Assembly: GCA_002917075.1 (NCBI GenBank) | Contig: NTMA01000013.1 | Location: forward strand, 1-64,000 | Source: Hawksworthiomyces lignivorus | Lineage: Eukaryota > Ascomycota > Sordariomycetes > Ophiostomatales > Ophiostomataceae | Direction: 5' to 3' | DNA: 64,000 nucleotides | In this document: positions 8,500 to 19,557 of the stretch, piece after piece | Position numbering within the stretch: position 1 is the stretch's first letter | Layout of the letters: each line of letters starts with the position of its first letter | The notes under the pieces: generated by a model | What the model saw: only the letters and a program-made list of their open reading frames with translations | Database searches by the model: none | Told to the model about the DNA's origin: nothing | Position numbers and translations under genes: made by a program

Positions 8500-11290
8500 T
8501 AAAAGGGAGCTTAAAACTGTAGTTTGCTGTGTTGTGCTACTCTTTCACATTGATTTTGAGTTGTTCTTTTTTCTTTTTTTTTTTGGTTCCCGGAATAAAT
8601 CAGATTTAGCTGTTACATCTCTTTACTATTGCTGCCGCTTATCAGCCTGTTTTCCTAAGTTATTTAAACTACTAGGCAAAGCTATGTATTATAGTACACT
8701 GCCCTAGGTGCAAGGCTCTCTGGATTGCGATTGTCACCTATGTCGCTCTGGACTGTTCCATGCCTATTAATTTCTATAAAATCCGTTGTCCCAGAGGTAC
8801 ATGGCGGGTCTATGTATTGTTTGTCTCCAATCTAAAGGCAGCCTACATTTCCTAACAATGGCCTCAGGCAGACATGACAGGGCTGAGCTGTTTTTGCTTT
8901 TTTTTTTCTGTCTCGCCGCTTAGGACTCTAGGCACTAACTAACAAAATATTCCTGTCTTTATAGATGCTCTTCAGAGTGCAAATTCAAACAATGAACTCG
9001 GTTTTACCAATGCTGCCTATATTCCTTCAATAAATCCCGATGGAGGAAACACTCATCTCAAAGTTAATGTCCTCATGGATGGACTTGAGCCTCATTATCA
9101 ATGTGGAGATCACGAAGTTGGATGCTTTTAACAAACCGATTCCTGCCCGCTGGTCTTTGGAATAAGTTAAAGACTACTTTGAAGGACAGTATAATACTTC
9201 CTGGATAGTTTGTCCTTGCTTGCCTGTTAACAAATAGTATAAGCTCTTTAAGAAACTTATGAAAGCTCGATATAATTAGAAGGAATTTAAGACCTTCTTT
9301 AGTTTTGACAAACCTTTCTTAACGCAATTTGTTTTCGGCCAAAACGATGCTATATAGTCAAACGTTTATACAAAATTTACTATGTACTTTCATATCTGTA
9401 AAAGGATGTTAATTGTCTTCCGATAGATGTAACAATTGCGTAAAGATGACAAAATACTATTAGAATAAAATTTAACACAATTCAAAGTAGTATATTCTGT
9501 AGCTTTGGTTGTCCGCCTTACAGCTTAAAGGCAGGAGACACTGTTCTGTCCATCATTTTCTGTAGGCGTGTGCCACCATTTTTGGTGTCCTCTGTAGTGA
9601 GGGGTTTGTCTCTTAGAAGTACTTCATACTTTGTGTAGGTAATACACCCAACTGTTAGATTGTACCTTAAGGCCACTTATTTGACCAATTAAGAGGTTAT
9701 GTTCTTACAAGCATGCACTCCTCGGAAGTTAGCTGTGGAACGCTATAGAGCTGCTGCTAGGGTGCTTGAGACAGTTTGAATAAAGGGTTATATTATGGAT
9801 AGAGATTTATTGGGAAATTTTTTTAAAGAGGCTCATACATTTGTTGATAAAAGTTATAAGAAATTTTTCTAATAAAAGGCTTAAAACATTTGTTACTGCA
9901 TTTTTTTTTTTTTGATAAAAAATTTAATTTTTTGGTATTGAAGAAATTTGTTAATAAAAATAGTTGATGATTCTTCTAACCTCTAGCCAATAAATGGGGG
10001 ATGCTAAACACTATGCAGAAAATGGAGAAGGACGGGTACGGCACATAGAAAATTGTCACGATGACTAGTTTGAAGGGACGAAAGGTCGGCATTTTAAACT
10101 CTCCTAGCAACAATTGGTTAAGAACTCAAGAAGACGGGTTATCCGCGACACTTCAAGACGGAGGGAGGCCTTCTTGTCAGAGCGAGTGGCAGAACGAAGT
10201 GGTGATGTCTAGGAAAGTTTCCTTATGCCCCTTTTAGTTGTGTTCAGTGTTAGTCTTGTTGATTAGGTTGAGCCGAGAACCTGCCTTCATTATATTTTGA
10301 GCAAATGTGTCGTTACGAATATTTAAATCTATTATTTGATAGCGTTTGGCTAGAGTTTGTGGCATTATATAAATCCCTTAAACGATAGTCACTTCCATCT
10401 ACCACCTAGCAAGGCATCTAGTCCTATGTCTTATTCTTAGTGGAAGTTGGAGCCTTCTGGAGCTTCTGCAAGCAGGCCTTTTCCCTTTCTGTGTGGATAT
10501 CCGTGAAAATGTATATTCCAATCCTCTTGAAATTACGAAGGAAGTTTTCCGACCTTCTAAGCACCAGAGCGTAGTCTGCGCTAAGAGAAAAGGTAAAACT
10601 AGGAAAGTATTGCTGAAAGCTGAAGTTGGTATAATTTTTACGGGTTATTTTCGGCAAGATAACTATTCGTGTACGGCCGTTTTGTTTACAGGTTTAAACT
10701 TTATATTCAATTGATCAATCTTATATAAAGCGACTTATAATGTAGAATAATCGATAACAAGGCCTTTATTGTATAAAAATCTGAAATATTTACTATAACT
10801 TGCAGTAAGCTGGATCGAATACGTCCGGACTGACTTTCGTCAATAGGTGTTACGGCAGCGTGAAGGTTTACCACTGTACTATACGACAAAAAGATCGCTA
10901 TTCAAGCACTCAGCGCTTGAATCCCTCATACTAGTTTATATCACGCCTGTCTCAGAGGCCTTCAGCATGTGCACTGTGACAATTGCATATAGAATGTAAG
11001 CCAAAAGAATCAACTTCTTTTTTTGCTGTAAGGAATTTACGTAGTGATTGATGGCCAATATTCTTTAGGATAGCATTATAGATGTAAAGAATCCCAACGC
11101 CAATAGCCATCCCGATGGAGGGGAGGATGCAGACGACAACACCAAGTATCTGGCTTTGGCCTGAACCGAGCCGAACTGCTAAGGCCTGCTATCAGGCCAA
11201 CCTTATTGAGATGTCTTTCATCTACACTGAGCTATTTAACTACAAGAAGCAAACATCCTGAAGTCGAGCTACTAGATTTATATTCTATAC
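8500..11290. other. AT-rich intergenic relic DNA
   Basis: Long gene-poor stretch rich in A/T runs and short stop-filled frames. Apart from the coding-like relic at 9040-9528 (separate entry) no family is recognised. The small ORFs near 10424-10889 on both strands have no motif and biased composition and are not called. Confidence 0.5.
9040..9528 (+). pseudogene. Coding-like relic with seven in-frame stops
   Basis: One frame stays coding-like for 163 codons from ATG 9040 to TAA 9526, interrupted by seven TAA/TAG codons, none TGA. Readable pieces include NKPIPARWSLE, VKDYFEGQYN, YKLFKKLMKARYN and KEFKTFFSFDKPFLTQFVFG. Every stop could have been CAA or CAG, i.e. C-to-T in a CpA context, which is the classical RIP change. 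The family is not recognised; a transposon or a duplicated host gene are both possible. Confidence 0.35.
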
Positions 11291-13297
11291 TTATATCATA
11301 TCAGAAATATAATAGTACCTAGTTCCGGTATCATACTCAAGAATTACCTCCTCCTCCATTATACTAACATCGATTACGATTTGCCGCCACACACTCAGCT
11401 CGTATGCACCGGCAAGATGACTCTTCATCACTAAGGCACACAAATAGCGTGTGGCGCTAGGAGAATGGTCTGTTTCAACACTACCATTCACCGAGCTTCC
11501 AAGAAAATCCCTGAAGGTGTTACTAACTGCTTCAGCAGGACATAATACCATAGCCATTTCCGTAGCAGATGGTATGCTGACGTTTGCATAACCACTAGTA
11601 GACTGGTTCCATCTGATAACCATTCCTGGACGAATTCGCTCTTTGAATGAGACAGACATCATATCATGGTCTAAATCACGGCTCGATAACCTGCTCTTAG
11701 CATCAGAGCGTTGCACGCCGGATATCGGGTCTGTTGGCTGGTTAAAACTTGATGCTGATTTGTCTAAAGAGACCTCAGTGCGCCCAGAATTAATATGCAT
11801 TTGCCACAGCTTAAATCGTAAGACGCTCGCTTGCGTGATACTAACGCCGGGAACTTGTAAACATCGCCTTTGGTATTCTGCTGCTGGAACACGAAGAAGC
11901 TCAGCACCGGTCTCTCTGGGAGCTAGGAAACCTGAAAGCATTGATAGACCGCTCGACTTCAAATGCGTTATGTCAGATAATTAAGTTGTATTTGAAAACA
12001 AGGAAAGCAATAGGAGAAAAGATAGGTATCACAACTTACATTCTTATCTATCCAACTCTTCAATTGCGCATTTGTCCAAGTCGACGGGCTAGTTGGACCT
12101 TGCTCCAACTTATTCGCGGTGGGAACACGAAGTAGCTCGGCGTAGCGCAAGGTGTTCTTGCTCGGGCCAACATCGACAAGACTCGGATTGACACAAGCTA
12201 TGACAACAGTGGTGCATTTACGGCTCTCAGCAGGGTCAAAGACATGTTTCAAAACTTTTGTCAGAGCGCTCTGTCGGAAAGGCACATGTGGCGGCTTCTG
12301 CTTGGCCTTTGTAGTACCTGAAGAGGCAAGTACATCTGACTGTACCTTGCCGCGGATGCAATCTTTCAGGACAGACAAGCTGATGTTGATTTCTCGTGTT
12401 TCGCGCATGCGCTCGGCTCCATGTACGGCAACGTCACGGGCAGCTTCAGATCCGGCTAAATCGATCAGGTACAGAAAACCCTCCGAATCTGTGTCTAAAT
12501 TCTTAACGCGGATGCGGCAAATTCCATGTGAACGGGATGAGTTGTCATTCTTCAAGGTTGGCGCTGTACGCCTGAAATTTGCGGCTCGCTCAATTAGATC
12601 CATAATCTCTTTTCTGTCCTGTATTAAGTGCTCGTTTGCCCCTGCTAGCTGCGTGACCCCAAACGAGTCCTCAAGAATTGATACCGGCTTGCGTGAGCTT
12701 GAAAGATCATAGGCTGCGTTCCCAGCAAGCTCTATAATTGTGATATAAACTTGTCTTTGACCCTCGAGAGCTTCATCCATTAACGACTCAACGACAAGTT
12801 GTTCAAGTCGACTGATTGTGAACGTCTTCCCTGAGCCGGTCTGACCGTAGGCGAAGAGAGTACCAATTCCCCCATTCCATGCAAAGGGCACCAGTTTTGA
12901 TGCCATACTGTCGTATATTTCCTCGGTAGTCATCTGCTGACCAAATAGTCTGTCCGTTTTATAGTTGAAGGACTATATTTGACTACTGTCAGCACAGTCA
13001 AGCCCTAAAAGAGTAGAATATGAATAGAATACATGCTTTAAGTATAGGCCGCCCCCTTGGGTGGTTATACAGATCGTGAATATCTACCACTCCCGCCTCG
13101 GCATTTCGTGGAAAAATTGAAAGAGGAAAGCCCATGGCAAGGTCTTGGTTAAGAAGTGGGCGGATCCTGGCACAAACAATAATATTTGGATTGCTGGAAT
13201 CTGTGTTAAGGTTGACCGCCTCGGACACCGGTGGAGGCTTATACCCCTTAACAAGAGCTCTATACAGAGCCGCATTCTCTAAATAGAATTGATCCAT
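11291..13297 (-). CDS. Kinesin-like motor protein with C-terminal SAM-like region
   Basis: Microtubule motor ATPase of the kinesin superfamily, 619 aa from three exons: 13297-13037, 12972-12040 and 11956-11291. The motor begins at VCARIRPLL near residue 40. The P-loop is GQTGSGKT (130-137), switch I NDNSSRSH (229-236) and switch II LIDLAGSE (256-263); INISLSVLKDCIRG follows, and the motor ends at NTLRYAELLR. The N-terminal layout with a short pre-motor segment is closest to kinesin-13/KIF24-type motors. After the motor, WTNAQLKSWIDKN plus ETGAELLRVPAAEYQRRC and a helix around LRFKLWQM resemble a SAM domain; no coiled coil is seen. Intron 1 (64 nt) uses a GC donor (gcatgt at 13036): only this joins RPILK to SFNYKTDRLFG in phase 0. 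Intron 2 (83 nt) is GT-AG. The last exon may hide one more small intron near the stop. It is isolated in AT-rich DNA, so it is probably an accessory kinesin and not a core one. Confidence 0.82.
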
Positions 13298-13504
13298 GAT
13301 AGATTCCGCTATATTTGTAGTTGGGCTACTGTCGTAGGGAATGCCTTGAACGGCATGAATGCGTTGGCTTTACTGCTCAGAATGAGTGTAATCTGAGGCG
13401 CTAGCAGACTGCGTATATTACGAATTAAAAACGTGGGGGGAGGTCAGATATTTTAAAGAACATAATAACTATAATTGTGGGGGCGTTTTATGTCATGAGT
13501 TATT

Positions 13505-13580
13505 AGGTTCTATGGCATGTGCGCAAAGGGATTGGTCCTTTTTGTATTGATACCACTAGTGGCCTTGTGGCAGCACTCAG
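13505..13580 (+). repeat. Dispersed repeat, copy 1
   Basis: About 75 nt match the stretch at 20650-20728 in the same orientation. The shared core is ggatt(g/a)atcctttttgta(t/c)tg(a/g)tac, followed by agtggcct(t/a)gtggca, with only a few substitutions and a 3-nt gap. This is the end of an unidentified mobile element or a small non-autonomous repeat. The TGGCCTAGTGG-like part in copy 2 resembles a tRNA A box, which would fit a tRNA-derived SINE, but no B box is visible. Confidence 0.5.
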
Positions 13581-14575
13581 CATTATGACATGAGCATACG
13601 CTTATTGATATATTCAGAAGCAACACCGTGATGCACCTGCCAAATGTAACGTTGCTGGTACGCTTCAATAAATAAGTAGTCTGAAAAAACATACACACTA
13701 GAAAAAGGACATCTCACCTATGTTCAAAATCCAGTCGTTCTACCAGCTAACTGATCTGAATCAGCTACTTGCTCTAAATAAAGGAATTTGATTAACCCAA
13801 CTGTTAACCGTAAACTGTTTAAACGTTGCCTAGCCCTGTTCGATTCTTACTCTCAAAATCTCGTCGTCCCAACATGATTGTGTTCGAACGTAGTCTTTCG
13901 GGATCAGCTATGCGTTTTCTAGAGACACAAGGTCAAGCAGCAAGAGCAATTTAAAAAAAATACTCTATCAAGCCGTTCTTTTTTTTTCCAAGTGCATTCA
14001 AAATTAACTTCGTCTGTTACGATTCAGGGCCTGAATAACGACTAAAGGGAAGGCGGACAACAATGGCAGAACAAGGCATGGATATAAGCATCCAACATAC
14101 AATTAAAGGAAGAAAAAACATACGGAGTATTCGCCCCCCCCCGTTTTGCAGCCATTCCCCCGGTAAACTAAATAATTCTGATTGTTTAGTTGAACTATTA
14201 TATAGTTTAGCTGAATTCACAACTATTTTGCGCATCTATCGTGAGAAGATTTAAATACACGTAATCTGCACATAAAGTTCGCAGCACCAAAAAAAAATAA
14301 AATAAAATAAAAAGAAATTAAAAAATAAAAATACAAAGAGGTATCTCTTATATGGAGTATGTATGACTGCATCTTTTGTCCAAACACACTGTCTACTTGT
14401 TTATTTGCTTCTTCCTATATAATCCTATCTTCACAAGACCTTAAATTATGTCCTTCTAACCGACAAAAGCCACATTTTCGCCTACGTCTTATTATAACTA
14501 ACTCTCGACCACTATCTGTGTCAGTACCTCCTTTTCAACTACATATTGGTATAATGAGAACGCTACTGACCTAGA

Positions 14576-14662
14576 TTCAGCTGCGATAACGTCGGCCCCT
14601 GCTGCCAATAGCTTCTTAATTACTTCTGGGTGGCCTCCTTCTTCTGCTGCTCGCAGTGCTGT
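14576..14662 (-). pseudogene. Single ankyrin-repeat fragment
   Basis: On the minus strand 29 codons read TALRAAEEGGHPEVIKKLLA followed by AGADVIAAE, a near-perfect ankyrin repeat (TALxxAxxxGHxEVxxxLLxxGADV). An acceptor-like acag lies just upstream and a donor-like gtcagt just downstream, but no neighbouring repeat is found within several hundred bases. It is probably a leftover exon of an ANK or NLR-type gene. Confidence 0.55.
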
Positions 14663-14919
14663 TTACCTGGCCTTTACTTCACAATATCAGAGTTAGAATA
14701 AAAGGTCCAATTTGAATACTGACGTTCCGATTTGTTACATAAGTATGAATAATTGTTTCCAGAAAGAGTCAAGGTAATAACATAAGCGAAACAACAATAT
14801 GAATAAAATGAGTCCCTTTCTCAGTCTATGGAGACATCCTCAGAACATATAAGATTGCCGAACTAGCAAGTGTAAAGCACTTATAACAAGAGCTGACCCA
14901 TAAAAGAACTTTCTAAAAG

Positions 14920-15462
14920 CTAACCCTGAAACTGTGCGCCAATGCCCAGGAAATCGACAGTCGGTGGTCCCGTTGTTACATTCTCATCTTGTTTATCGCC
15001 TTGGTTCGAGTCCGTAGAAGATGTTTCATCGCTGTGATTAGGAATTGGGGAACCAACCGCCGGGATGGCGCTGCCATTGTCGGGTTCGCTTATGTACTCA
15101 GTATTAGTACCCTTAGTTCTAACCAATGTTTTCCGAGAGGCGCTAAAGTGAACTATCAGGTCGTAGTGGTAAATTTTTGAGGTGATTGCCACAATGGCGA
15201 CATTGGGAGTGAGGCGTCCAAAGTCATGGTACAATTAATTTACATTTATACGTGTAGTGAAAACGACCGTAGTAAAAGCTTCTGCAGCAAGTACACCTAG
15301 ATATCTAGGTACGTCCACTGATGAAGTGATAGGTGCATAAGCTCTTAAGGAAAAAACTCTCGATTTAAGTTGACACTGTCTAACCATGGAATCTTGCCGA
15401 GAGTTCAATGTAGGGCGAAGGTGAGGGTTAATGAAGTGTAAGAGGAAAATATCTGTTTGCAT
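14920..15462 (-). pseudogene. Possible gene fragment, unrecognised
   Basis: Two minus-strand ORFs in the same frame (15462-15235 and 15234-14920) are separated by one TAA; a gtaaat donor just before it and tag acceptors downstream would allow an intron. The second part is Ser/Asp/Asn-rich (ETSSTDSNQGDKQDEN) and ends TVDFLGIGAQFQG at a gttagc donor-like site. It lies about 250 nt upstream of the ankyrin fragment on the same strand, so both may be pieces of one decayed gene. No domain is recognised. Confidence 0.25.
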
Positions 15463-16140
15463 GGAAGCGTGCTTTCTTCAACGGATCATACCAACGCAAA
15501 GAAACAACAGTACATACCTCTGGGACATTGTAAAGATTTGCTAGGCTTGTGAATATAGAGGACAGTAGAAATTGATCATTATTCAAAGCATACAATATGC
15601 GAATTAAACCTATGTTAAGGGTGAACCAACGACGTAACTTAACAGATAACTGATGAATGGATATTTGCTTGGGAAGCGAAGTAGAAGATAATGCAACTCC
15701 AAAAAAAGAGGACTACAAGCAAAGAGGAAGGGCTCTTTCATTTATAGCTGGTGTATTGTACGCTACGCTGCTGTATAGGGTTCGTGGTTTTTGAGCGAAT
15801 TCGCTCTCTTTCCAAGTAATGCCCGATTAAGAGGTATGAAGTGATGCGGACAATACAAGATGACTTTCCAGTATTGTTACAAGTTCCTTGTCAGTTCTAG
15901 TTACATCGAATAAACACTTTCTACATAACACGCATTATCAAGCGTCTTGTCTCGAATACGCTTCATATGCGTCAATCTACACGCGGGCCCTCTAACGAAG
16001 GATTATCAGCTGTGAGGTGGAATCTTTGCCATAAATCGGTGTCTTGCCAGACTTTCTTATTAAAATGAGGCAAACAAGGGAAGTCATTTGCTGTTGTACG
16101 TCACATTCACTCCTGCCCTGACTGTCTATCTAGACTCCTG

Positions 16141-16620
16141 ATTGACTGGCGAGCTTTTGTTCAGGAAGAGCATTTGGAGATATAACTAATTCATGGATTT
16201 GACTAGCCTCTAACTAAAATCACGCCCGACGTTTGCCCAGCACTTAAGTTTCTTTTTGCATGAAAGAGATGCCGTTCTCGCGAAGTCTCTCAACCGGGAT
16301 TGACGTGGATTGGCTCATGATGTTTTGTTCTCACAGGAAAGCGGGAAACAGAGATTAGACTTAGCTGCTGATTGGCGAGTGACGTTTTGTCAGGCCTACT
16401 TTTGTACTCGCAATCCTGAATATTTAAGTCCTGCCTTGCTGGCACCGACAAGGGGTAACCTTTACGAAGGTGAAAGCAAGCGAGTCAGAATCTCGATAGT
16501 TAATTGGCCAGCGAGCTTTTGTAAGGACCCACTTCTATAAACGTCTCACAGTCGAGCTGGTATCAGAGCCACACACTCACACAATTCTAACTGGCGGTTG
16601 GTGGATGAGCTTTTGCTCTG
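16141..16620 (+). repeat. Five degenerate copies of an ATTGGC...GAGCTTTTGT element
   Basis: Copies start at 16141, 16299, 16371, 16502 and 16589. Each combines attg(a/g)c or actggc with gag(c/t) and (c/g)ttttg(t/c), often followed by cagg or aagg; for example actggcgagcttttgttcag, attggcgagtgacgttttgt and ggccagcgagcttttgtaag. They occur only in the 700 bp upstream of the Clr5 gene, just before its TATA box, so a role as repeated upstream activating elements is plausible. This is inferred. Confidence 0.5.
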
Positions 16621-16680
16621 CGAATTTTTCAAGTGGTTCGCATTAGGTTCGCCCTGGCAATCCGACTGAGTCCACCGAGG

Positions 16681-16688
16681 TATAAAAG
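16681..16688 (+). promoter_or_regulatory. TATA box of the Clr5-domain gene
   Basis: A clear tataaaag sits 125 nt upstream of the chosen ATG at 16806, after the repeated upstream elements. An earlier in-frame ATG at 16725 would leave only about 40 nt from the TATA box, which favours 16806. Confidence 0.6.
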
Positions 16689-16805
16689 GCAACCACATCT
16701 CCATGGCCATGAAATGTTTTGGTGATGGACCTCTTTCTTAAGACACATATCATTCCATCACCCAACATTCTGTCAGTTGCGAACAAACTATATCATTACA
16801 CAGCC

Positions 16806-19557
16806 ATGGAGACTGCCAGCTTACCCAAGGATGTGTTCCTCCATCTCTCGTACGAGGCTCGATGGGAAGCCCTCAAGCCTGTCATTGTCCAGCTGTATAC
16901 CGGCAGCTATGACGCGAACGGAAAGTCTATGACCATGCGCCAGGTTGCCGACTACATGAGGGATCATTACTCATTCATTGCTGCGTGAGTACATATGGTG
17001 CACGAAACCACTGTTCAGTGCATAGGCGACTAATATTTTCACTTCTCGATGCAGGGTGAACACGTACACCCACAAGTTCCGTGCGTGGGGCGTTCGTAAG
17101 CGAACTCTTGCTTCTGAGAAGAACGACATTGCGAGCGCCTTGGGGAGGCGGAAGCGTCCGGGGGCGAGTACTTCGGATGTCACACTTGAGCAAGGTGCCT
17201 TAACCAAGAAAATCGACAAAAAACACCTGAAGAGACACCTGAGAGATCAAATACGTCATTGCCAAGTGGAGGCAATGGCTCCCGGAATGTAAGTTTCCGA
17301 TGAACCTTGCGGGTAATAGACTACGCTAATGTAACTAGCCTCTCGTCGTGGAATCTTCCCTCTGCCGCATACATCACGTCTTACTTCAAGGATGGAGACA
17401 CAACCTCCCCGCTAGGAACGACAGGCTTAACGCCTAGTTATATAAACATCGACAGCCCAAATGCCATGACCCCAAGACCCACGACACCGGGACAGCCTAC
17501 CGGCCTATCACCGTCAATGCAACTCATTCGTCGGAAGAATATGCAGGACCGATCGAATCTTCTTATACAGGGCCGTGTTAGAGAGCTTCTTACGAGCTGT
17601 GGGAGAGAGGACAGCATGTGAGTGGACGCACTCCCTTTATCGCATCATCATACTCAGACAGCTAACGATTTACAGTGTATTGACAGACTATCTCCATGAA
17701 TTCTTTGTTCATTCTTTTGTTACTGTGAAGTATTGGGGCAAGGGACCCAGGAAATGGACTCCAGGAATGATATCCGCCTTTACGCTTGACGCCTGGGATA
17801 GTAGCATTCCGTCGACGCTGTCACCCAGCATGAGTTCATGCATGGCTCGCTTGACAGATGCCTTTAAAGCACCAACGATGCTATGCAGGTGGTCCATCCA
17901 TGTTCTACGCCGCTTCTACCTCCCCACAAACTCGCAAAAGTCCAATGAACAAGAAGAATTCGACCCGGAGAATCCGTCATCGTGGCCAGATTGGCCTGAA
18001 GAGACTGCATCTACTGCTTCGTTGTCAGAGGCCATGCAAGAGTCCATCACGCACGGAAGTTTCAGCTCTACACCACCAGAAGACCTACCTCTTTCCACCC
18101 AACTGATTGGCCAGTCTCTCCAAGTGGATCCGACTCCTCTACAATTGGACGTCTGGAAGTTTGCAATCATGGCAGGAAATGCTGAACTTCTCCAACGTCT
18201 TTGCGGCGAAAATAAAAACCATGCCCCTAATGGGTTTGAAGAAATCTACCCGTTCCATATGGCAGCTGCCTATCTCGATGGTGGCAACAAATGCTGTGAC
18301 GTCTTCAACGTTCTCTGTTGGATTGTAGACTACCACAACATTAGACGCCACAACGTTGACAACTTGGGCCATACGGTGCTCGATGCTCTTATGGTATCCG
18401 TTCTTCGTTCGCACACGAGTGTTCAGCCTTGGCATGTCAGCACTGGCTTTAGTGATGTGGCAAGATATCCGGGAGAAGAAAAGGACATATGCGGCAGATG
18501 GGATGCGGATTCTCCGGCTGTCCGCAAGCTCTTCCAGGCAGGACACTCACGCATTCCTACTGAGTGGAAACACCCCTTCTGTCACTCCGCCGCGCAGGCT
18601 ATTTGCCATAGCGCAATCATATTGTTCGGCTCTTCTGTGTCTCCGAATATAAATGCCCCGAGTGGGTTGTTCCTCCGCCACTGCAGCAGCTGTGGGCGTG
18701 AGCTCCAGCTTGGACCGCTCCACACGCTCGCCATCATAGCATTTTATCTGGCGCAACAGGGACTTCCTGGGGAGACGTTGTTCGGCGCGCTAGCTCTTCT
18801 CGTCTGTTTGCTCAGATTGGGTGCAAACGCTTCTCTAACGGTGACGATGTCTATCGAGGACATTCTCGGGACAACTGAACCTGACAGATGCCACCATGCG
18901 GAACTAGATGTCTGTGACTTGATGGAGGCAGTTCCACAGGCTCTCGTCAATCACTGGAGCACAGAGTGTCAAATAGGGTGGCGCTGTATTCTTCAGACAC
19001 TTCGTCTAGCACAAAGAGGCAGAATTCAAACAGAAGACTCTCAGCCAGAGCGAAGTCTGAGCGAATACTTAGAGATGAACGAAGCGGAACAAAATTTCGC
19101 TGACGGCTTTGCAGATAATTTGTTAATGACAGATAATGACTGCTCTTTGCGGGAAAATGGGGCGCATGGCGGTTGGACAAAGCTGACTTGCGGAAATCGA
19201 GAACTCGGACTCCTTTGGGCCTCGATTCAGACTGAACTTCTCACATACCGGAGGATTGAGAATGGAGATTCCTGGATTTCTAGGAATTTTTTAATGGGTG
19301 CTTTGAGAGCATGGTTGGAGGGAGAAACATCAAAATTCCACACTCCATTAGTGATTGAAAGGATGATGCAGCCGCACACAATTTGTGGATGGTTCAACAT
19401 AGAATCTTTCGGTTTTCCGGTTGCTGAACAAGTTTGTAAAAATTATTTTATGAACATGGACGTTTATAGTAGGGCATCGTTTATCGACGAACATGATGCT
19501 ATGGATCGTTGGATGGAGATAGCAGAAAACAAGCTGGAGGAAAGTAACATATATTAG
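16806..19557 (+). CDS. Clr5-domain protein with helical repeat-like C-terminal region
   Basis: An 857-aa protein from four exons: 16806-16984, 17055-17288, 17339-17617 and 17676-19557. All junctions are phase 2 and close in frame. The N-terminus is a Clr5 domain: RWEALKPVIVQLYT, MTMRQVADYMRDHYSF, then across intron 1 YTHKFRAWGVRKRT. A basic segment (GRRKRPG, KKIDKKHLKRHLRD) and a Ser/Thr/Pro linker follow. From about residue 400 the large region contains PFHMAAAYLDGG and GHTVLDALMVS, which are ankyrin-like, and a Cys/His-containing part (HPFCHSAAQAICHS, LRHCSSCGRELQLGPLHTLAI). Clr5 was named from a fission yeast heterochromatin factor and is thought to bind nucleic acid or protein; the roles of filamentous-fungal members are unknown. 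It probably acts in the nucleus. Confidence 0.82.

Larger units (their letters stand above)
13298..16140. other. AT-rich intergenic region with repeat and gene fragments
   Basis: No complete gene. It contains a dispersed repeat copy (13505-13580), A-rich low complexity (14285-14335), an ankyrin-repeat fragment on the minus strand (14576-14662) and a possible gene fragment (14920-15462), each listed separately. The remaining small ORFs show no family features. Confidence 0.5.

Noticed and set aside
13725..13790. tRNA-like sequence on the minus strand (TTAGCTGGTAGAAC followed by CTGGATTTTGAAC)
   Set aside because: The D-arm and anticodon-like parts resemble a tRNA-Gln, but stems do not close and no T arm follows, so at best it is a decayed fragment.
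15000..15014. Perfect Pol III B-box word GGTTCGAGTCC
   Set aside because: No A box or tRNA fold at the right distance; it lies inside a possible coding frame and is probably chance.
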